In this document: positions 41,832 through 53,719 of the stretch, piece after piece | How positions within the stretch are numbered: the stretch's first letter is position 1 | Layout: the number at the start of each line of letters is the position of its first letter | Assembly (NCBI RefSeq): GCF_900111445.1 | Contig: NZ_FOHE01000009.1 | Span: 62,001-126,000, forward strand | From: Oceanobacillus limi | GTDB lineage: Bacteria; Bacillota; Bacilli; Bacillales; Amphibacillaceae | DNA: 64,000 bases | Reading direction: 5' to 3' | Program-made: the position numbers and the translations under genes | Notes under the pieces: model-generated | What the model was told of the DNA's origin: nothing | Database searches by the model: none | Seen by the model: only the letters and a program-made list of their open reading frames with translations

Positions 41832-41876
41832 CCCCAAAAAAACCCGCAAACTGGCTTTGCCAATTTGCGGGGTTTC
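41832..41876 (-). terminator. suf operon terminator
   Basis: CCCCGCAAATTGGC pairs with GCCAGTTTGCGGG, with a leftward T run TTTTTTT. It closes sufCDSUB. Confidence 0.92.
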
Positions 41877-41883
41877 TAACATA

Positions 41884-43281
41884 TTATCCAATAGAACCTT
41901 CCATTTCGAACTTGATTAAACGGTTCATTTCAACAGCATATTCCATTGGAAGCTCTTTTGTAAATGGCTCGATGAAGCCCATTACGATCATTTCTGTTGC
42001 TTCTTCTTCAGATAGTCCTCTACTCATTAAGTAGAATAACTGCTCCTCGGAAACTTTAGAAACTTTTGCTTCGTGTTCTAGTGAAATATTGTTGTTGTAT
42101 ACTTCATTGTATGGAATCGTATCAGATGTTGATTCATTATCCATAATCAACGTATCACACTCAATGTTTGAACGAGCTCCATCCGCTTTACGTCCAAAGT
42201 GAACGATACCACGATAAGATACTTTCCCACCTTGCTTGGAAATTGATTTTGATACAATTGTTGAAGATGTGTTTGGTGCTAGGTGATGCATTTTGGCACC
42301 AGCATCTTGCAATTGACCTTTACCAGCTAATGCAATAGATAACGTGTTACCACGTGCACCTTCCCCTTTAAGGATAACTGCTGGATATTTCATCGTTAAT
42401 TTCGAACCAATATTTCCGTCAATCCATTCCATTGTTGCATTCGCATCACATGTAGCACGTTTGGTTACTAAGTTGTAAACATTGTTTGCCCAGTTTTGGA
42501 TCGTTGTATAACGGCAATATCCATCTTTCTTAACAAAAATTTCAACTACCGCACTATGAAGTGAATTTGTTGTATAAACTGGTGCAGTACAACCTTCTAC
42601 ATAATGAACCGATGCACCTTCATCTACAATAATCAGCGTACGCTCAAACTGTCCCATATTCTCTGAATTAATACGGAAGTATGCTTGAAGTGGTGTTGTC
42701 GCTTCAACGCCTTTAGGAACATAAATAAAGGAACCACCAGACCATACAGCTGAGTTCAGTGCAGCAAATTTATTATCTGTATACGGAATAACTTTACCGA
42801 AATACTCCTTGAATAATTCTTCATTTTCTTTTAAGGCTGTATCTGTATCCTTAAATACAATACCTAGCTCTTCTAAATCTTCCTTCAAGCTATGGTATAC
42901 AACCTCTGATTCATACTGTGCAGATACACCTGCAAGGTATTTTTGTTCTGCTTCTGGAATACCTAATTTATCAAATGTTTGTTTGATTTCATCAGGCACT
43001 TCATCCCACGATCTACCTTGTTTTTCAGATGGCTTTACATAATAAACTATTTCATCAAAATCTAATCCAGTAAGGTCTCCACCCCATTGTGGCATTGGAC
43101 GCTCATAGAAATGTTCTAATGCTTTTAATCGATAATCAAGCATCCATTGAGGTTCCTCTTTCATCCTAGAGATTTCTTCCACGACATTACGAGTAAGACC
43201 ACGTTCCGTACGGAAAATCGAAACATCTTTATCCGAAAAACCGTATTTATACTCTTCCATTTCCGGCATATTTTTCGCCAT
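41884..43281 (-). CDS. sufB: SufB, cluster scaffold subunit
   Basis: A 465-residue SufB. It forms the SufBC2D scaffold on which iron-sulfur clusters are built. The conserved region [21 protein letters not shown] contains the Cys that receives sulfur, and [25 protein letters not shown] is the beta-helix core. [26 protein letters not shown] lies near the C-terminus. AAGGAGGGTATAAA precedes the ATG. It is the last gene of the operon, followed by a strong terminator. Confidence 0.96.
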   Translation of the reverse strand: MAKNMPEMEEYKYGFSDKDVSIFRTERGLTRNVVEEISRMKEEPQWMLDYRLKALEHFYERPMPQWGGDLTGLDFDEIVYYVKPSEKQGRSWDEVPDEIKQTFDKLGIPEAEQKYLAGVSAQYESEVVYHSLKEDLEELGIVFKDTDTALKENEELFKEYFGKVIPYTDNKFAALNSAVWSGGSFIYVPKGVEATTPLQAYFRINSENMGQFERTLIIVDEGASVHYVEGCTAPVYTTNSLHSAVVEIFVKKDGYCRYTTIQNWANNVYNLVTKRATCDANATMEWIDGNIGSKLTMKYPAVILKGEGARGNTLSIALAGKGQLQDAGAKMHHLAPNTSSTIVSKSISKQGGKVSYRGIVHFGRKADGARSNIECDTLIMDNESTSDTIPYNEVYNNNISLEHEAKVSKVSEEQLFYLMSRGLSEEEATEMIVMGFIEPFTKELPMEYAVEMNRLIKFEMEGSIG

Positions 43282-43315
43282 TTTATACCCTCCTTTAGGT
43301 GCTTAAAAACCAACC

Positions 43316-46264
<2,949 letters not shown>

Positions 46265-46281
46265 ATTATCCCTCCTTACGT

Positions 46282-47067
46282 TTATGCATTTTGCTCTACA
46301 GTTTCGTCTTCAATGCCTAACTCTTCTTTAATCCAGTCATAACCTTCTGCTTCTAGACGTTGAGCTAGTTCAGGTCCGCCAGACTTCACAACACGACCTT
46401 GCATCATTACGTGTACTTTATCAGGAGTAATGTAGTTTAATAAGCGTTGGTAGTGTGTAATAATTAAGCAGCCAAAGTTTTCATCACGTAATTTGTTGAT
46501 CCCTTTTGATACTACTTTTAAAGCATCAATATCTAATCCTGAGTCAATTTCATCTAAAATTGCAATTTCAGGTTTCAATAACATTAATTGAAGGATTTCA
46601 TTACGTTTTTTCTCTCCACCAGAGAAACCTTCATTTAAGTAACGTTGAGCCATATTTTTATCAATTTCTAAGTAATCTAATGCTTCATCCATTTCTTTAA
46701 TGAATTTCATTAATGGAATTTCATCGCCTTCTTCACGACGAGCATTAATCGAGGAACGCAAGAAATCAGAAGTTGTAACACCACTAATTTCACTTGGGTA
46801 CTGCATTGCTAAGAATAGGCCTGCACGTGCACGCTCATCTACTTCCATCTCTAGCACATCTTCCCCATCAAGAAGTACGCTTCCTTCTGTAATTTCATAT
46901 TTCGGATGACCCATGATAGCTGATGCCAATGTGGACTTACCTGTACCATTTGGTCCCATTACTGCGTGGAACTCGCCACCATTGATTGTTAAGTCTACAC
47001 CCTTTAATATCTCTTTATCTTCAATTGATACATGAAGATTCTTAATTTCTAGTGTTGATCCTGCCAT
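46282..47067 (-). CDS. sufC: SufC, ABC-type ATPase
   Basis: A 261-residue ATPase of the Suf scaffold. Walker A is GPNGTGKSTLASAIMG (near 38), the ABC signature is FSGGEKKRNEILQ (near 148), and Walker B with Glu is IAILDEIDSGLD (near 170). It drives the conformational change that makes SufB-D sulfur and iron accessible. GGAGGTATCGAT precedes the ATG. It is the first gene of the operon; the promoter is within 47068-47284, but was not pinned down. Confidence 0.96.
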   Translation of the reverse strand: MAGSTLEIKNLHVSIEDKEILKGVDLTINGGEFHAVMGPNGTGKSTLASAIMGHPKYEITEGSVLLDGEDVLEMEVDERARAGLFLAMQYPSEISGVTTSDFLRSSINARREEGDEIPLMKFIKEMDEALDYLEIDKNMAQRYLNEGFSGGEKKRNEILQLMLLKPEIAILDEIDSGLDIDALKVVSKGINKLRDENFGCLIITHYQRLLNYITPDKVHVMMQGRVVKSGGPELAQRLEAEGYDWIKEELGIEDETVEQNA

Positions 47068-47284
47068 ATCGATACCTCCAAATACTATTTTATTATAAAA
47101 TTTGAATAGAATTTACATCCATTCTCAATTTATTCTCATTACAATCTTAAATCATTTCGAATGTATAATCAACAAATTTAAGTCGTAAAAGCAATATTAT
47201 TCCAAGTAAATCAGACAAAATTCTATCCCTTTTTTCTTCTATTGTATTAGTATCACTAATTAATGGTAAATTTAGTCACCTGAA

Positions 47285-47318
47285 GCAAAAAAACTGGCAC
47301 TCGATTCGAGTACCAGTT
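47285..47318 (-). terminator. terminator of the small gene upstream of suf
   Basis: Leftward, AACTGG-TACTCGA pairs with TCGAGTG-CCAGTT and is followed by TTTTTTTG. Confidence 0.8.
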
Positions 47319-47334
47319 ATGTGTTTACGATCTA

Positions 47335-47505
47335 TTATTTATGAATTTGATTATCAAGTTCAGCAACCATGTGTTTACATTTTTCGTATTCTTTATCACG
47401 CCGTTTTTCTACAATCATTCGCTTTTCTAATTTACGACTGTACTCTGCATAACAAATCTGATGCGATTGTTGCATCTGCTTCTCCATCTCAGGAGTGTAA
47501 TTCAT
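47335..47505 (-). CDS. small charged helical protein
   Basis: A 56-residue protein, MNYTPEMEKQMQQSHQICYA at its start, followed by EYSRKLEKRMIVEKRRDKEY. It is highly charged and helical and has two Cys. A terminator follows. The ATG lacks a nearby ribosome site, but AAAGGAT lies 28 bases upstream and the 16-base palindrome TCACTATTAATAGTGA is between them; folding of this stem would bring the site to about 10 bases. No family is recognised. Confidence 0.6.
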   Translation of the reverse strand: MNYTPEMEKQMQQSHQICYAEYSRKLEKRMIVEKRRDKEYEKCKHMVAELDNQIHK

Positions 47506-47512
47506 CTTAATC

Positions 47513-47540
47513 TCACTATTAATAGTGAATCATCCTTTCG
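47513..47540 (-). promoter_or_regulatory. ribosome site and palindrome upstream of the small gene
   Basis: AAAGGATGAT (leftward) is followed by the perfect palindrome TCACTATTAATAGTGA, then by GATTAAG and the ATG. If the palindrome folds, the effective spacing falls to about 10 bases. The palindrome might instead be an operator. Confidence 0.5.
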
Positions 47541-47873
47541 TATTGTTTACGCTATAAATCGTAACACACGGACACGAAGTACTCCAAAGTGCATATAGCG
47601 CGCTACTTTCGGATGAAATTCTATATGGATCCATTTGGATTGAATAGCAAGAAATCTTCATAACATTTAGCGAATTACTTCCATATACTTACCATTTCTC
47701 AACATTTGAATTTTGAGACAGGATGAATTCAAAAAATGATTGTTATTCAAAAAAACTTAATGGTGAAATCCTTAATCCGGCAGTAAAAAAAGTTTCACCT
47801 AACCACAAATGGGTCCAAATAGCGGAATAAGGAACCTCATCCCCTAATGCATATATCGCAGACCAAAAACAGA
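47541..47873. other. intergenic region with a dispersed repeat copy
   Basis: About 330 bases between the small gene and the metQ terminator. It contains a copy, at 47815-47833, of the TCCTNATTCCGCTANNTGG repeat also found at 15626. No gene or RNA is recognised. Confidence 0.5.
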
Positions 47874-47908
47874 AGAAAGCTAGTGAACTTTATAAATTCA
47901 CTAGCTTT
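47874..47908 (-). terminator. metNPQ terminator
   Basis: AAAGCTAGTGAA pairs with TTCACTAGCTTT, 12 bp, with a leftward CTTTCTT. Confidence 0.85.
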
Positions 47909-47917
47909 CTGGACAAA

Positions 47918-48778
47918 TTAGTTATTGCCACCAACTGGTACTACCGCACCTTCGTATTTTTCTAGAATAAAGTTTTGAATCTCTTCTGATTGCAATACAT
48001 CTACCAACGTTTGAAGCGCCTCATTCTCTGTATCTTCTGAACGTACGGCGATAACATTTACATACTCTGATTCAGACCCTTCAATAAATAAAGCATCTTC
48101 CAATGGATTTAGATCAGCTCCTAATGCATAGTTTGTATTAATTACGACCAAAGCATCTTCCTCTGATAGATAAATCTCTGGAAGGATCTCTGGAAGTACA
48201 TCCGCCGAGAATTCCAATTCTTTCGGATTTTCCACAATATCCTCTAACGTTGCAGCAGACTTTTTCACGTCTTCATCTAAAGTTATCAAACCATTTTGTT
48301 CGAACAACGTTAAAATACGTCCATGTTCAGCTACGGAATTACTTAAGATAACTTCTGTACCTTCTGGGATTTCATCAATACTTGTAATACTTTGTGAGTA
48401 TACTCCCATCGGTTCCACATGGATCCCATCAATATAATCTAAGTCATATCCAGTATCTTCTATCGTGTTTTCAAGGTATGGAATATGTTGAAAATAGTTC
48501 GCATCTAAGTCTCCACTTGCTAAATCATCATTTGGAAATACATAATCCTCATATGGTTCAATTTCAAGTATGATTCCTTCTTCTTCTAATAAAGGCTTGG
48601 CTTCCTCTAAAATTTCAGAATGAGGAACACTTGATGCCCCAACTACAATCGTTTCTTCTGTATTTTCACTGTTATTTTCAGATGTACCTTCATTGCTATC
48701 ACCTGAATTACTTCCACCACCACAAGCAGCTAAAGCAAAAATAATTAATAAAGATAATAAACTAAAAATCCTTTTCAT
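47918..48778 (-). CDS. metQ: MetQ, methionine ABC transporter lipoprotein
   Basis: A 286-residue substrate-binding lipoprotein of the NlpA/MetQ family. The start is the ATG at 48778, after GAGGAG; lipobox LAAC (Cys19). A Gly/Ser/Asn linker follows, then ETIVVGASSVPHSEILEEAKPLL, GDLDANYFQHIPYLEN and ALVVINTNYALGADLNP, all typical of MetQ. It binds methionine outside the membrane for MetNP. It is last in metNPQ under the S-box. Confidence 0.93.
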   Translation of the reverse strand: MKRIFSLLSLLIIFALAACGGGSNSGDSNEGTSENNSENTEETIVVGASSVPHSEILEEAKPLLEEEGIILEIEPYEDYVFPNDDLASGDLDANYFQHIPYLENTIEDTGYDLDYIDGIHVEPMGVYSQSITSIDEIPEGTEVILSNSVAEHGRILTLFEQNGLITLDEDVKKSAATLEDIVENPKELEFSADVLPEILPEIYLSEEDALVVINTNYALGADLNPLEDALFIEGSESEYVNVIAVRSEDTENEALQTLVDVLQSEEIQNFILEKYEGAVVPVGGNN

Positions 48779-48841
48779 GTTATACACTCCTCTGTATTTT
48801 TTATATAAAATCGGCTCATTGCCGTTTCTACCTCAATTTGT

Positions 48842-49510
48842 TTAGCGTTTATCCAGTTTATTAGATATAATGTCTCCAATGAATTGGAAAATAAATACAA
48901 TAATAACAATGACTACGGTACATACAAAGACAACATCAAAGTCTCGGCGCATAAATCCAAAATAATGTGCGTAGTTTCCAAGTCCACCAGCACCAATTAC
49001 TCCAGCCATCGCGGTATAACCAATTAATGCAATTGCCGTTACAGTAAGACCGGAAATAAGTGCTGGCATCGATTCAGGTAATAACACTCTGAAAATGATT
49101 GTTCGTGTCTTAGCTCCCATTGCTTGAGCTGCTTCTATAACTCCTTTATCGATCTCCTTTAGTGCAATTTCCACTAGTCTTCCATAGAAAGGTGCTGCAC
49201 CAATAATAAGAGCAGGTAGAGCAGCATTAGGACCTCGAATTGTACCTACAAGAAAGTCAGTAAATGGGAATAGTAGTAGGATTAAAATAATAAATGGAAT
49301 AGCCCGAAATACATTAACAAACGATGCAACGATCCAATTAAGAACCCTATTTTCCCAAAGACCGCCTTTCATTGTTAAGTAAAGTAATAAACCTAGTAAT
49401 ATTCCTAAGATGAATGTTCCTGCCAATGCAATGATCGTCATATAAAATGTTTCGTATGTTGCTTCAATTAAATCTTCTACTTTAAGATTTGGAAATAAAT
49501 TAGTTAGCAC
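48842..49510 (-). CDS. metP: MetP, methionine ABC transporter permease
   Basis: A 222-residue, five- to six-helix permease of the MetI type. The ABC interaction loop is EAAQAMGAKTRTIIFRVLLPESMPALISG (EAA motif, near 125-150). FRAIPFIILILLLFPF and GYTAMAGVIGAGGLGNYAHYFGF are also typical. The start is GTG after GGAGGTTATTCAAC, overlapping the end of metN by 11 bases. Confidence 0.93.
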   Translation of the reverse strand: MLTNLFPNLKVEDLIEATYETFYMTIIALAGTFILGILLGLLLYLTMKGGLWENRVLNWIVASFVNVFRAIPFIILILLLFPFTDFLVGTIRGPNAALPALIIGAAPFYGRLVEIALKEIDKGVIEAAQAMGAKTRTIIFRVLLPESMPALISGLTVTAIALIGYTAMAGVIGAGGLGNYAHYFGFMRRDFDVVFVCTVVIVIIVFIFQFIGDIISNKLDKR

Positions 49511-50528
49511 GTTGAATAACCTCCACTTCTACCGAGGTTTCTTCGGTAATAAATGCAACGGCATTATCCTTTTCCCTTTCATCTCCATTAATTTGGACAA
49601 TCAAGTTACCGTATGCCCCCATCTGTGTTTGGGTGATTTTTCCCTGAAGAATGTTTATATCTACATTGAATTGTTTTGCTATTTTACTAATTAATGCTTG
49701 GTTTGCCGAATCACCAACAAAGTGTAAGCGGAAAATATCTTCCCCTTTGTAAGTTGACTGTAGTTGTTCTAAATCATCATCTTCCCCACTACCCATTACT
49801 TGTTCAACAAATTTCTTCGTTACAGATTGTTTTGGTTTAAGGAATACCTCTAAAACCTCACCTTGTTCTACAATCTTTCCATTTTCCATTACAGCTACCT
49901 GGTTACAAATTTTTCGGATAACATGCATTTCATGGGTAATAAGTATAATTGTTAAACCTAGTTTTTTATTAATATCTACCAATAAATCTAAAATGGCATT
50001 CGTCGTTTCTGGATCCAGGGCTGAAGTTGCTTCATCACATAGGAGGACTTTCGGATTGTTTGCCAAAGCTCTCGCAATACCAACTCGTTGCTTCTGCCCC
50101 CCACTTAATTGGGAAGGGTATGCATTTTCCCTACCAGCTAACCCAACGAGTTGAATTAACTCTAATACTCGCCTTTCACGTTCTTCTTTTGGAACGCCAG
50201 CTATTTCAAGCGGAAAAGCAATATTATCTTTCACTGTTCGCGACCATAACAAATTAAAATGTTGGAAGATCATACCGATCTCCTGTCTTGCTAATCGAAG
50301 ATCCCTTTTATTTAATGCCGTTATTTCCCTATCACCTATCTTAATGCTTCCTTCCGATGGCTCCTCTAATCGGTTTAGCAATCGAACAAAGGTACTTTTT
50401 CCCGCACCACTATAACCAATTACACCGAAGATTTCCCCATCTTTTATATCTAGGTTTAAACGGTCTACGGCAGTAATATTATCTTCCTTTGCCTGAAAAA
50501 CCTTTCGTAACCCTTTAATGGATATCAC
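49500..50528 (-). CDS. metN: MetN, methionine ABC transporter ATPase
   Basis: A 342-residue ATPase, the normal MetN length. Walker A is GYSGAGKSTFVRLLN (near 38), signature LSGGQKQRVGIARAL (near 140), Walker B KVLLCDEATSALDPET. The C-terminal NIL domain (about 265-342) gives methionine-dependent inhibition of transport. The start is the GTG at 50528, seven bases after TAGGAGG; upstream frame extends to 50597 without another site. It heads the operon. Confidence 0.95.
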   Translation of the reverse strand: MISIKGLRKVFQAKEDNITAVDRLNLDIKDGEIFGVIGYSGAGKSTFVRLLNRLEEPSEGSIKIGDREITALNKRDLRLARQEIGMIFQHFNLLWSRTVKDNIAFPLEIAGVPKEERERRVLELIQLVGLAGRENAYPSQLSGGQKQRVGIARALANNPKVLLCDEATSALDPETTNAILDLLVDINKKLGLTIILITHEMHVIRKICNQVAVMENGKIVEQGEVLEVFLKPKQSVTKKFVEQVMGSGEDDDLEQLQSTYKGEDIFRLHFVGDSANQALISKIAKQFNVDINILQGKITQTQMGAYGNLIVQINGDEREKDNAVAFITEETSVEVEVIQRAN

Positions 50529-50614
50529 GGATATTCCTCCTAAACGAAAATCTATTTTTCGTATTGTTATTCTGTCCTTAGATAATTTACTTATCACTTC
50601 GAATTCTTCATATA

Positions 50615-50655
50615 AAAAGAAAAACGCCTTTCTGCATAAGAGAACAGAAAGACGT
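50615..50655 (-). terminator. terminator of the S-box leader
   Basis: Leftward, ACGTCTTTCTG pairs with CAGAAAGGCGT and is followed by TTTTCTTTTT. It is the expression platform of the SAM riboswitch. Confidence 0.9.
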
Positions 50656-50667
50656 AATATATCTCAC

Positions 50668-50782
50668 GTTCTCTCATCTTTCAAAGCATAATGCTTTGTA
50701 GGAATTGGCACCTTTCCAAACAAAAGTTTGATGGTTGCCGCGGGTTCATAGGGCCTTTCCCTCCACCGCTCTAGATAAGAGT
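50668..50782 (-). promoter_or_regulatory. SAM-I riboswitch (S-box)
   Basis: Read leftward, the conserved segments occur in order: CTTATCTAGAGCGGTGGAGG, then AAAGGCCCTATGAACCCGCGGCAACC with minor variation, GGTGCCAATTCCTACAAAGC and GATGAGAGAA. Binding of S-adenosylmethionine would favour the downstream terminator and silence metNPQ. Confidence 0.95.
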
Positions 50783-50832
50783 TAGATCATATTCAATTAA
50801 AATTAATTTAGGACGTTAAATCGATAAATAGA

Positions 50833-50861
50833 ATAATAGCATCGTTTTTTAAAACTGTCAA
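50833..50861 (-). promoter_or_regulatory. sigma-A promoter of metNPQ
   Basis: TTGACA (50856-50861) and TATTAT (50833-50838) with a 17-base spacer. Transcription starts near 50826, giving a leader of about 300 bases with the S-box. Confidence 0.88.
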
Positions 50862-50868
50862 CATATTT

Positions 50869-51186
50869 TCAAGATTTTTTCTCGAACAAATCTGCCCTGT
50901 ACTTCATGATGTAGCTGTAAATGTTAGGAACCGATTGAAAGGCATAAATTTTTTCTTCAATCCTTCCATTTTGCTTAATAAATAAGCAAGGAACGCTTTC
51001 AATTTGGTTTTCCTGCATAAACGATGGATACAATGATGCATTCATGTCATAAAACAGATCGTCTTTATGGACAGCTTCTATTTGCCTTAAGATATTCCGA
51101 GCTACATGACAAGTTCCACAGAAAGGTGTGTGAATAAAAATCATTACCGAATCTTTTTCAAGTATTTTTTCATTGATATTTTGCAA
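50869..51186 (-). CDS. yusE: YusE-like thioredoxin-fold protein
   Basis: A 105-residue thioredoxin-like protein. The redox motif is C-G-T-C in HTPFCGTCHVAR (near 23-26), and the cis-Pro loop reads ESVPCLFI near 65. It has no signal, so it is cytoplasmic. The start is TTG after AGGGTGATTAT. It is 19 bases after yusF, so the pair may form an operon. Its target is unknown. Confidence 0.88.
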   Translation of the reverse strand: MQNINEKILEKDSVMIFIHTPFCGTCHVARNILRQIEAVHKDDLFYDMNASLYPSFMQENQIESVPCLFIKQNGRIEEKIYAFQSVPNIYSYIMKYRADLFEKKS

Positions 51187-51205
51187 ATAATCACCCTATC
51201 TACAC

Positions 51206-51562
51206 TTACATTAAAAAAATGGGATTTACCGCGATGTGCTTACTTACTAATGCTGTGGCTAAATAACTTTCTGGAGTAGTAGCAACTTCACGATATTCAC
51301 TACTAACATAGATGTGTTCAGCATGGGGCAACTCATTAGATAATTGTTTACGAAGTTTTTGTCCGGACGGATCTTCATCTACTAATATAAACACATCTCG
51401 ATGATCCAAATCATAGGTTTCTAATAGTTCATCAAACCTTTCCACAGCAAAAGTCCCATTTGTACAGATAATGGTCACAGCTTCATCGATAATTCTTTCG
51501 ATTTGTTTTTTATCGGTAACCCCCTCCACAATAATAACTTTTTCTGCGTTTTCTGTCATCAT
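51206..51562 (-). CDS. yusF: YusF-like Toprim-domain protein
   Basis: A 118-residue protein that is essentially one Toprim domain. The acidic catalytic residues are in VIIVEGVTDKKQ (Glu13) and VFILVDEDPSGQKLRKQL (D-x-D near 58-60). Toprim domains occur in primases, RNase M5 and RecR; this small form is a nucleic-acid enzyme of unknown substrate. AGGAGTGTTATGTC precedes the first ATG. Confidence 0.88.
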   Translation of the reverse strand: MMTENAEKVIIVEGVTDKKQIERIIDEAVTIICTNGTFAVERFDELLETYDLDHRDVFILVDEDPSGQKLRKQLSNELPHAEHIYVSSEYREVATTPESYLATALVSKHIAVNPIFLM

Positions 51563-51598
51563 GACATAACACTCCTAAAAGTTTAATGTAAATGTTAA

Positions 51599-51637
51599 GA
51601 AAAGCTGACTCATACCAAACAATGGTTGAGTCAGCCA
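51599..51637 (-). terminator. gcvH terminator
   Basis: Leftward, GCTGACTCAACCA pairs with TGGTATGAGTCAGC and is followed by TTTTCTT. Confidence 0.85.
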
Positions 51638-51650
51638 ATATGTATCTTTA

Positions 51651-52034
51651 TTAATCTTCTTCAATAACTTCTTGATAACCCTCAGCAGATAATAAATCAT
51701 CTAATTCTGATTCATCAGATGGTTCGACAACGATCATCCATGCCTTTTCATATGGAGATTCATTTACTAATTCTGGGCTATCTTCAAGCTCGTCATTAAT
51801 TTCAACAATTTTTCCACTTATTGGAGCATATAATTCGGAAACAGTTTTAACGGATTCAACACTTCCGAACGGCTCGTCAGCCTCAATATCTTCTCCTACT
51901 TCAGGAAGCTCAACAAATACGATATCTCCTAGTTCATCTTGAGCAAAATCAGTAATACCAATGCGAACTTTGTCGCCTTCTTTTTTAACCCATTCATGTT
52001 CTTCTGAATATAATAAGTCTTTTGGTAAACTCAC
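51651..52034 (-). CDS. gcvH: glycine cleavage H protein
   Basis: A 127-residue H protein. The lipoylated Lys is in [11 protein letters not shown] near residue 63. [19 protein letters not shown] at the N-terminus and [15 protein letters not shown] also match the family. It shuttles the aminomethyl group in glycine cleavage and in Firmicutes is also a lipoyl relay for lipoic acid metabolism. The GTG at 52034 follows TTGGAGGG. The gcvPT genes are not nearby, as in B. subtilis. Confidence 0.95.
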   Translation of the reverse strand: MSLPKDLLYSEEHEWVKKEGDKVRIGITDFAQDELGDIVFVELPEVGEDIEADEPFGSVESVKTVSELYAPISGKIVEINDELEDSPELVNESPYEKAWMIVVEPSDESELDDLLSAEGYQEVIEED

Positions 52035-52109
52035 GTTAAATCCCTCCAATAATTCATTCAAATTTACTATACATCGTACAAGCCATTATTTCTAGTATTT
52101 CACCTTACA

Positions 52110-52466
52110 TTATAACCAGTTTTCCTCATATTGGTCCTCTTTAAAACCGACCGTCACTTTTCCTCCATCAGTTGCAATGGGACGCTTAATTAGCATTCCA
52201 TCTGAAGCTAATATTTCTGCCATTTCTTCGGTACTAGCATCTTGAAGCTTTTCTTTCAAATTCAACTCACGGTATTTTTTTCCACTTGTATTAAAAAACT
52301 TTTTTGCTGGTAACCCACTCTTCTCCATCAAGCCTAAAATTTCATCTTTCGAAGGCGTTTCTTCCACAATATGTATGCTGTTATACGCAACGTTATGCTC
52401 ATCAAGCCACTTCTTTGCTTTCTTGCATGTACCACAATTTGGGTACCAATAAAAAGATAATGTCAA
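52110..52466 (-). CDS. yusI: ArsC/Spx-family protein YusI
   Basis: A 118-residue thioredoxin-fold protein of the ArsC/Spx family. It has C-G-T-C in YPNCGTCKKAKKWL (near 10-13) and the C-terminal LIKRPIATDGGKVTVGFKEDQYEENW typical of ArsC-like proteins. Arsenate reductase or Spx-like transcription function cannot be separated by sequence alone. The start is TTG after AAAAGGAGGGG. Confidence 0.88.
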   Translation of the reverse strand: MTLSFYWYPNCGTCKKAKKWLDEHNVAYNSIHIVEETPSKDEILGLMEKSGLPAKKFFNTSGKKYRELNLKEKLQDASTEEMAEILASDGMLIKRPIATDGGKVTVGFKEDQYEENWL

Positions 52467-52649
52467 AATGTTCCCCTCCTTTTTTATAGATTCTATTTTA
52501 CCACGATTAAATCTCTTTTATTAAGTCTATATCGAAAAAGAATTTTCCTATGAAAATTTATTACACCTAGTAAAGTTTTATCCATCGTTTAGACAGTTAA
52601 GTTCATGTATACTAATAGTACAACTTTTTTCCGACGGAAGGGGTCGATT

Positions 52650-53195
52650 ATGCATTATATTAACGGTCTACCAATTCTATTAATTATCCTATCGCTAGTC
52701 GTTTATCTACCTTTGCGCTATTTAATTATCCAAAAAAAGAAGGAAACGCTTCGAATCTATCATGAAATAACTTACATTTTGATGATCATCTACATCGAAA
52801 GCCTACTTTACTTAACTGTATTTCCAACTCATCATCCAATTCCAAATGAAAGCGTATCGATTAATCTAATTCCATTTCAAACGATAGCTATGTATGTAGA
52901 GTTTGAAGGTAATGTGGATATACAAATAATAAATTTATTAGGAAACATAATCGTCTTTGTTCCAATTGGTATTTTTGCTGTTATCTTAAAGAAAAAAATC
53001 CTATTTAGAGAAGTACTTATTATTGGTTTTGCTAGCACATGCTTCATCGAAATTACCCAACTTATGTTTACATCGATTGGGATTATCTACCGTAGCTTTG
53101 ACATTGATGACATAATCCTAAATACAATAGGGGTACTAATCGGCTATTTTATGGCAAGGTCGAGTCAGAAGTTCATTCCATTTCGAAAAAGTTAA
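52650..53195 (+). CDS. VanZ-like membrane protein
   Basis: A 181-residue VanZ-family protein with four to five helices (near 5-24, 38-58, 90-112, 118-135 and 155-172). The family blocks are INLIPFQTIAMYVE, NLLGNIIVFVPIGIFAVIL and FASTCFIEITQLMFTSIGIIYRSFDIDDIILNTIGVLIGY in part. The start is the ATG at 52650 after GGAAGGGGTCGATT; an ATG 15 codons earlier lacks a site. VanZ of enterococci gives low-level teicoplanin resistance; chromosomal Bacillus forms are of unknown function. Confidence 0.85.
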   Translation: MHYINGLPILLIILSLVVYLPLRYLIIQKKKETLRIYHEITYILMIIYIESLLYLTVFPTHHPIPNESVSINLIPFQTIAMYVEFEGNVDIQIINLLGNIIVFVPIGIFAVILKKKILFREVLIIGFASTCFIEITQLMFTSIGIIYRSFDIDDIILNTIGVLIGYFMARSSQKFIPFRKS

Positions 53196-53273
53196 TTCAT
53201 AACCTACTTTTTTAATTTTCTAAATAATGTATACTATAGTTAGGTAAATATATCTAGGAAGTGGGTTGGATTC

Positions 53274-53636
53274 ATGAAAAAGAACACCATCTTGCTGTTT
53301 ACGTTACTATTATTTATTGTTCTATTTAACGGATTAGCTGCCAAAGATCATCGGGCAGAAATAACAAAAAACATCGAAGAGCTACAAAGAGAATTTAATC
53401 GAAAGATCACCTTGTTTGAAACAGAGTTAATACATAAGGAAAATAAAATAACTTCATTAGAAAATCATTTAGTAGGAAAAGAAAAACAGCTACAAGAACT
53501 AACTTCTCAGATCAACCACCTCTATTCTAATAACCCCAACATCTCAAGTATATACCGCAGTGAAGTTAGTAATATAGAGAAAATAAAAGAACTACCAGCA
53601 CTTTTTCGCCAAGATAAGAATGTCTTAACCAAATAA
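53274..53636 (+). CDS. membrane-anchored coiled-coil protein
   Basis: A 120-residue protein with an N-terminal hydrophobic helix (about 5-23), then a long coiled coil (about 28-90) rich in Lys, Glu, Leu and Ile, and a polar tail ending QDKNVLTK. It is probably anchored in the membrane with the coiled coil outside. No lipobox is present. AGGAAGTGGGTTGGATTC precedes the ATG. The family is not recognised. Confidence 0.7.
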   Translation: MKKNTILLFTLLLFIVLFNGLAAKDHRAEITKNIEELQREFNRKITLFETELIHKENKITSLENHLVGKEKQLQELTSQINHLYSNNPNISSIYRSEVSNIEKIKELPALFRQDKNVLTK

Positions 53637-53643
53637 AAATAAT

Positions 53644-53680
53644 TAGGGGTATAAATCAAGTTGTGATTTATACCCCTCTC
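53644..53680. terminator. terminator between convergent genes
   Basis: AGGGGTATAAATCA pairs with TGATTTATACCCCT across a 5-base loop. Rightward it is followed by CTCTTTAT. It serves the coiled-coil gene and possibly fadE. Confidence 0.85.
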
Positions 53681-53719
53681 TTTATATGGTCCGATAACGA
53701 ACCAAGTTATTGCATTCTG

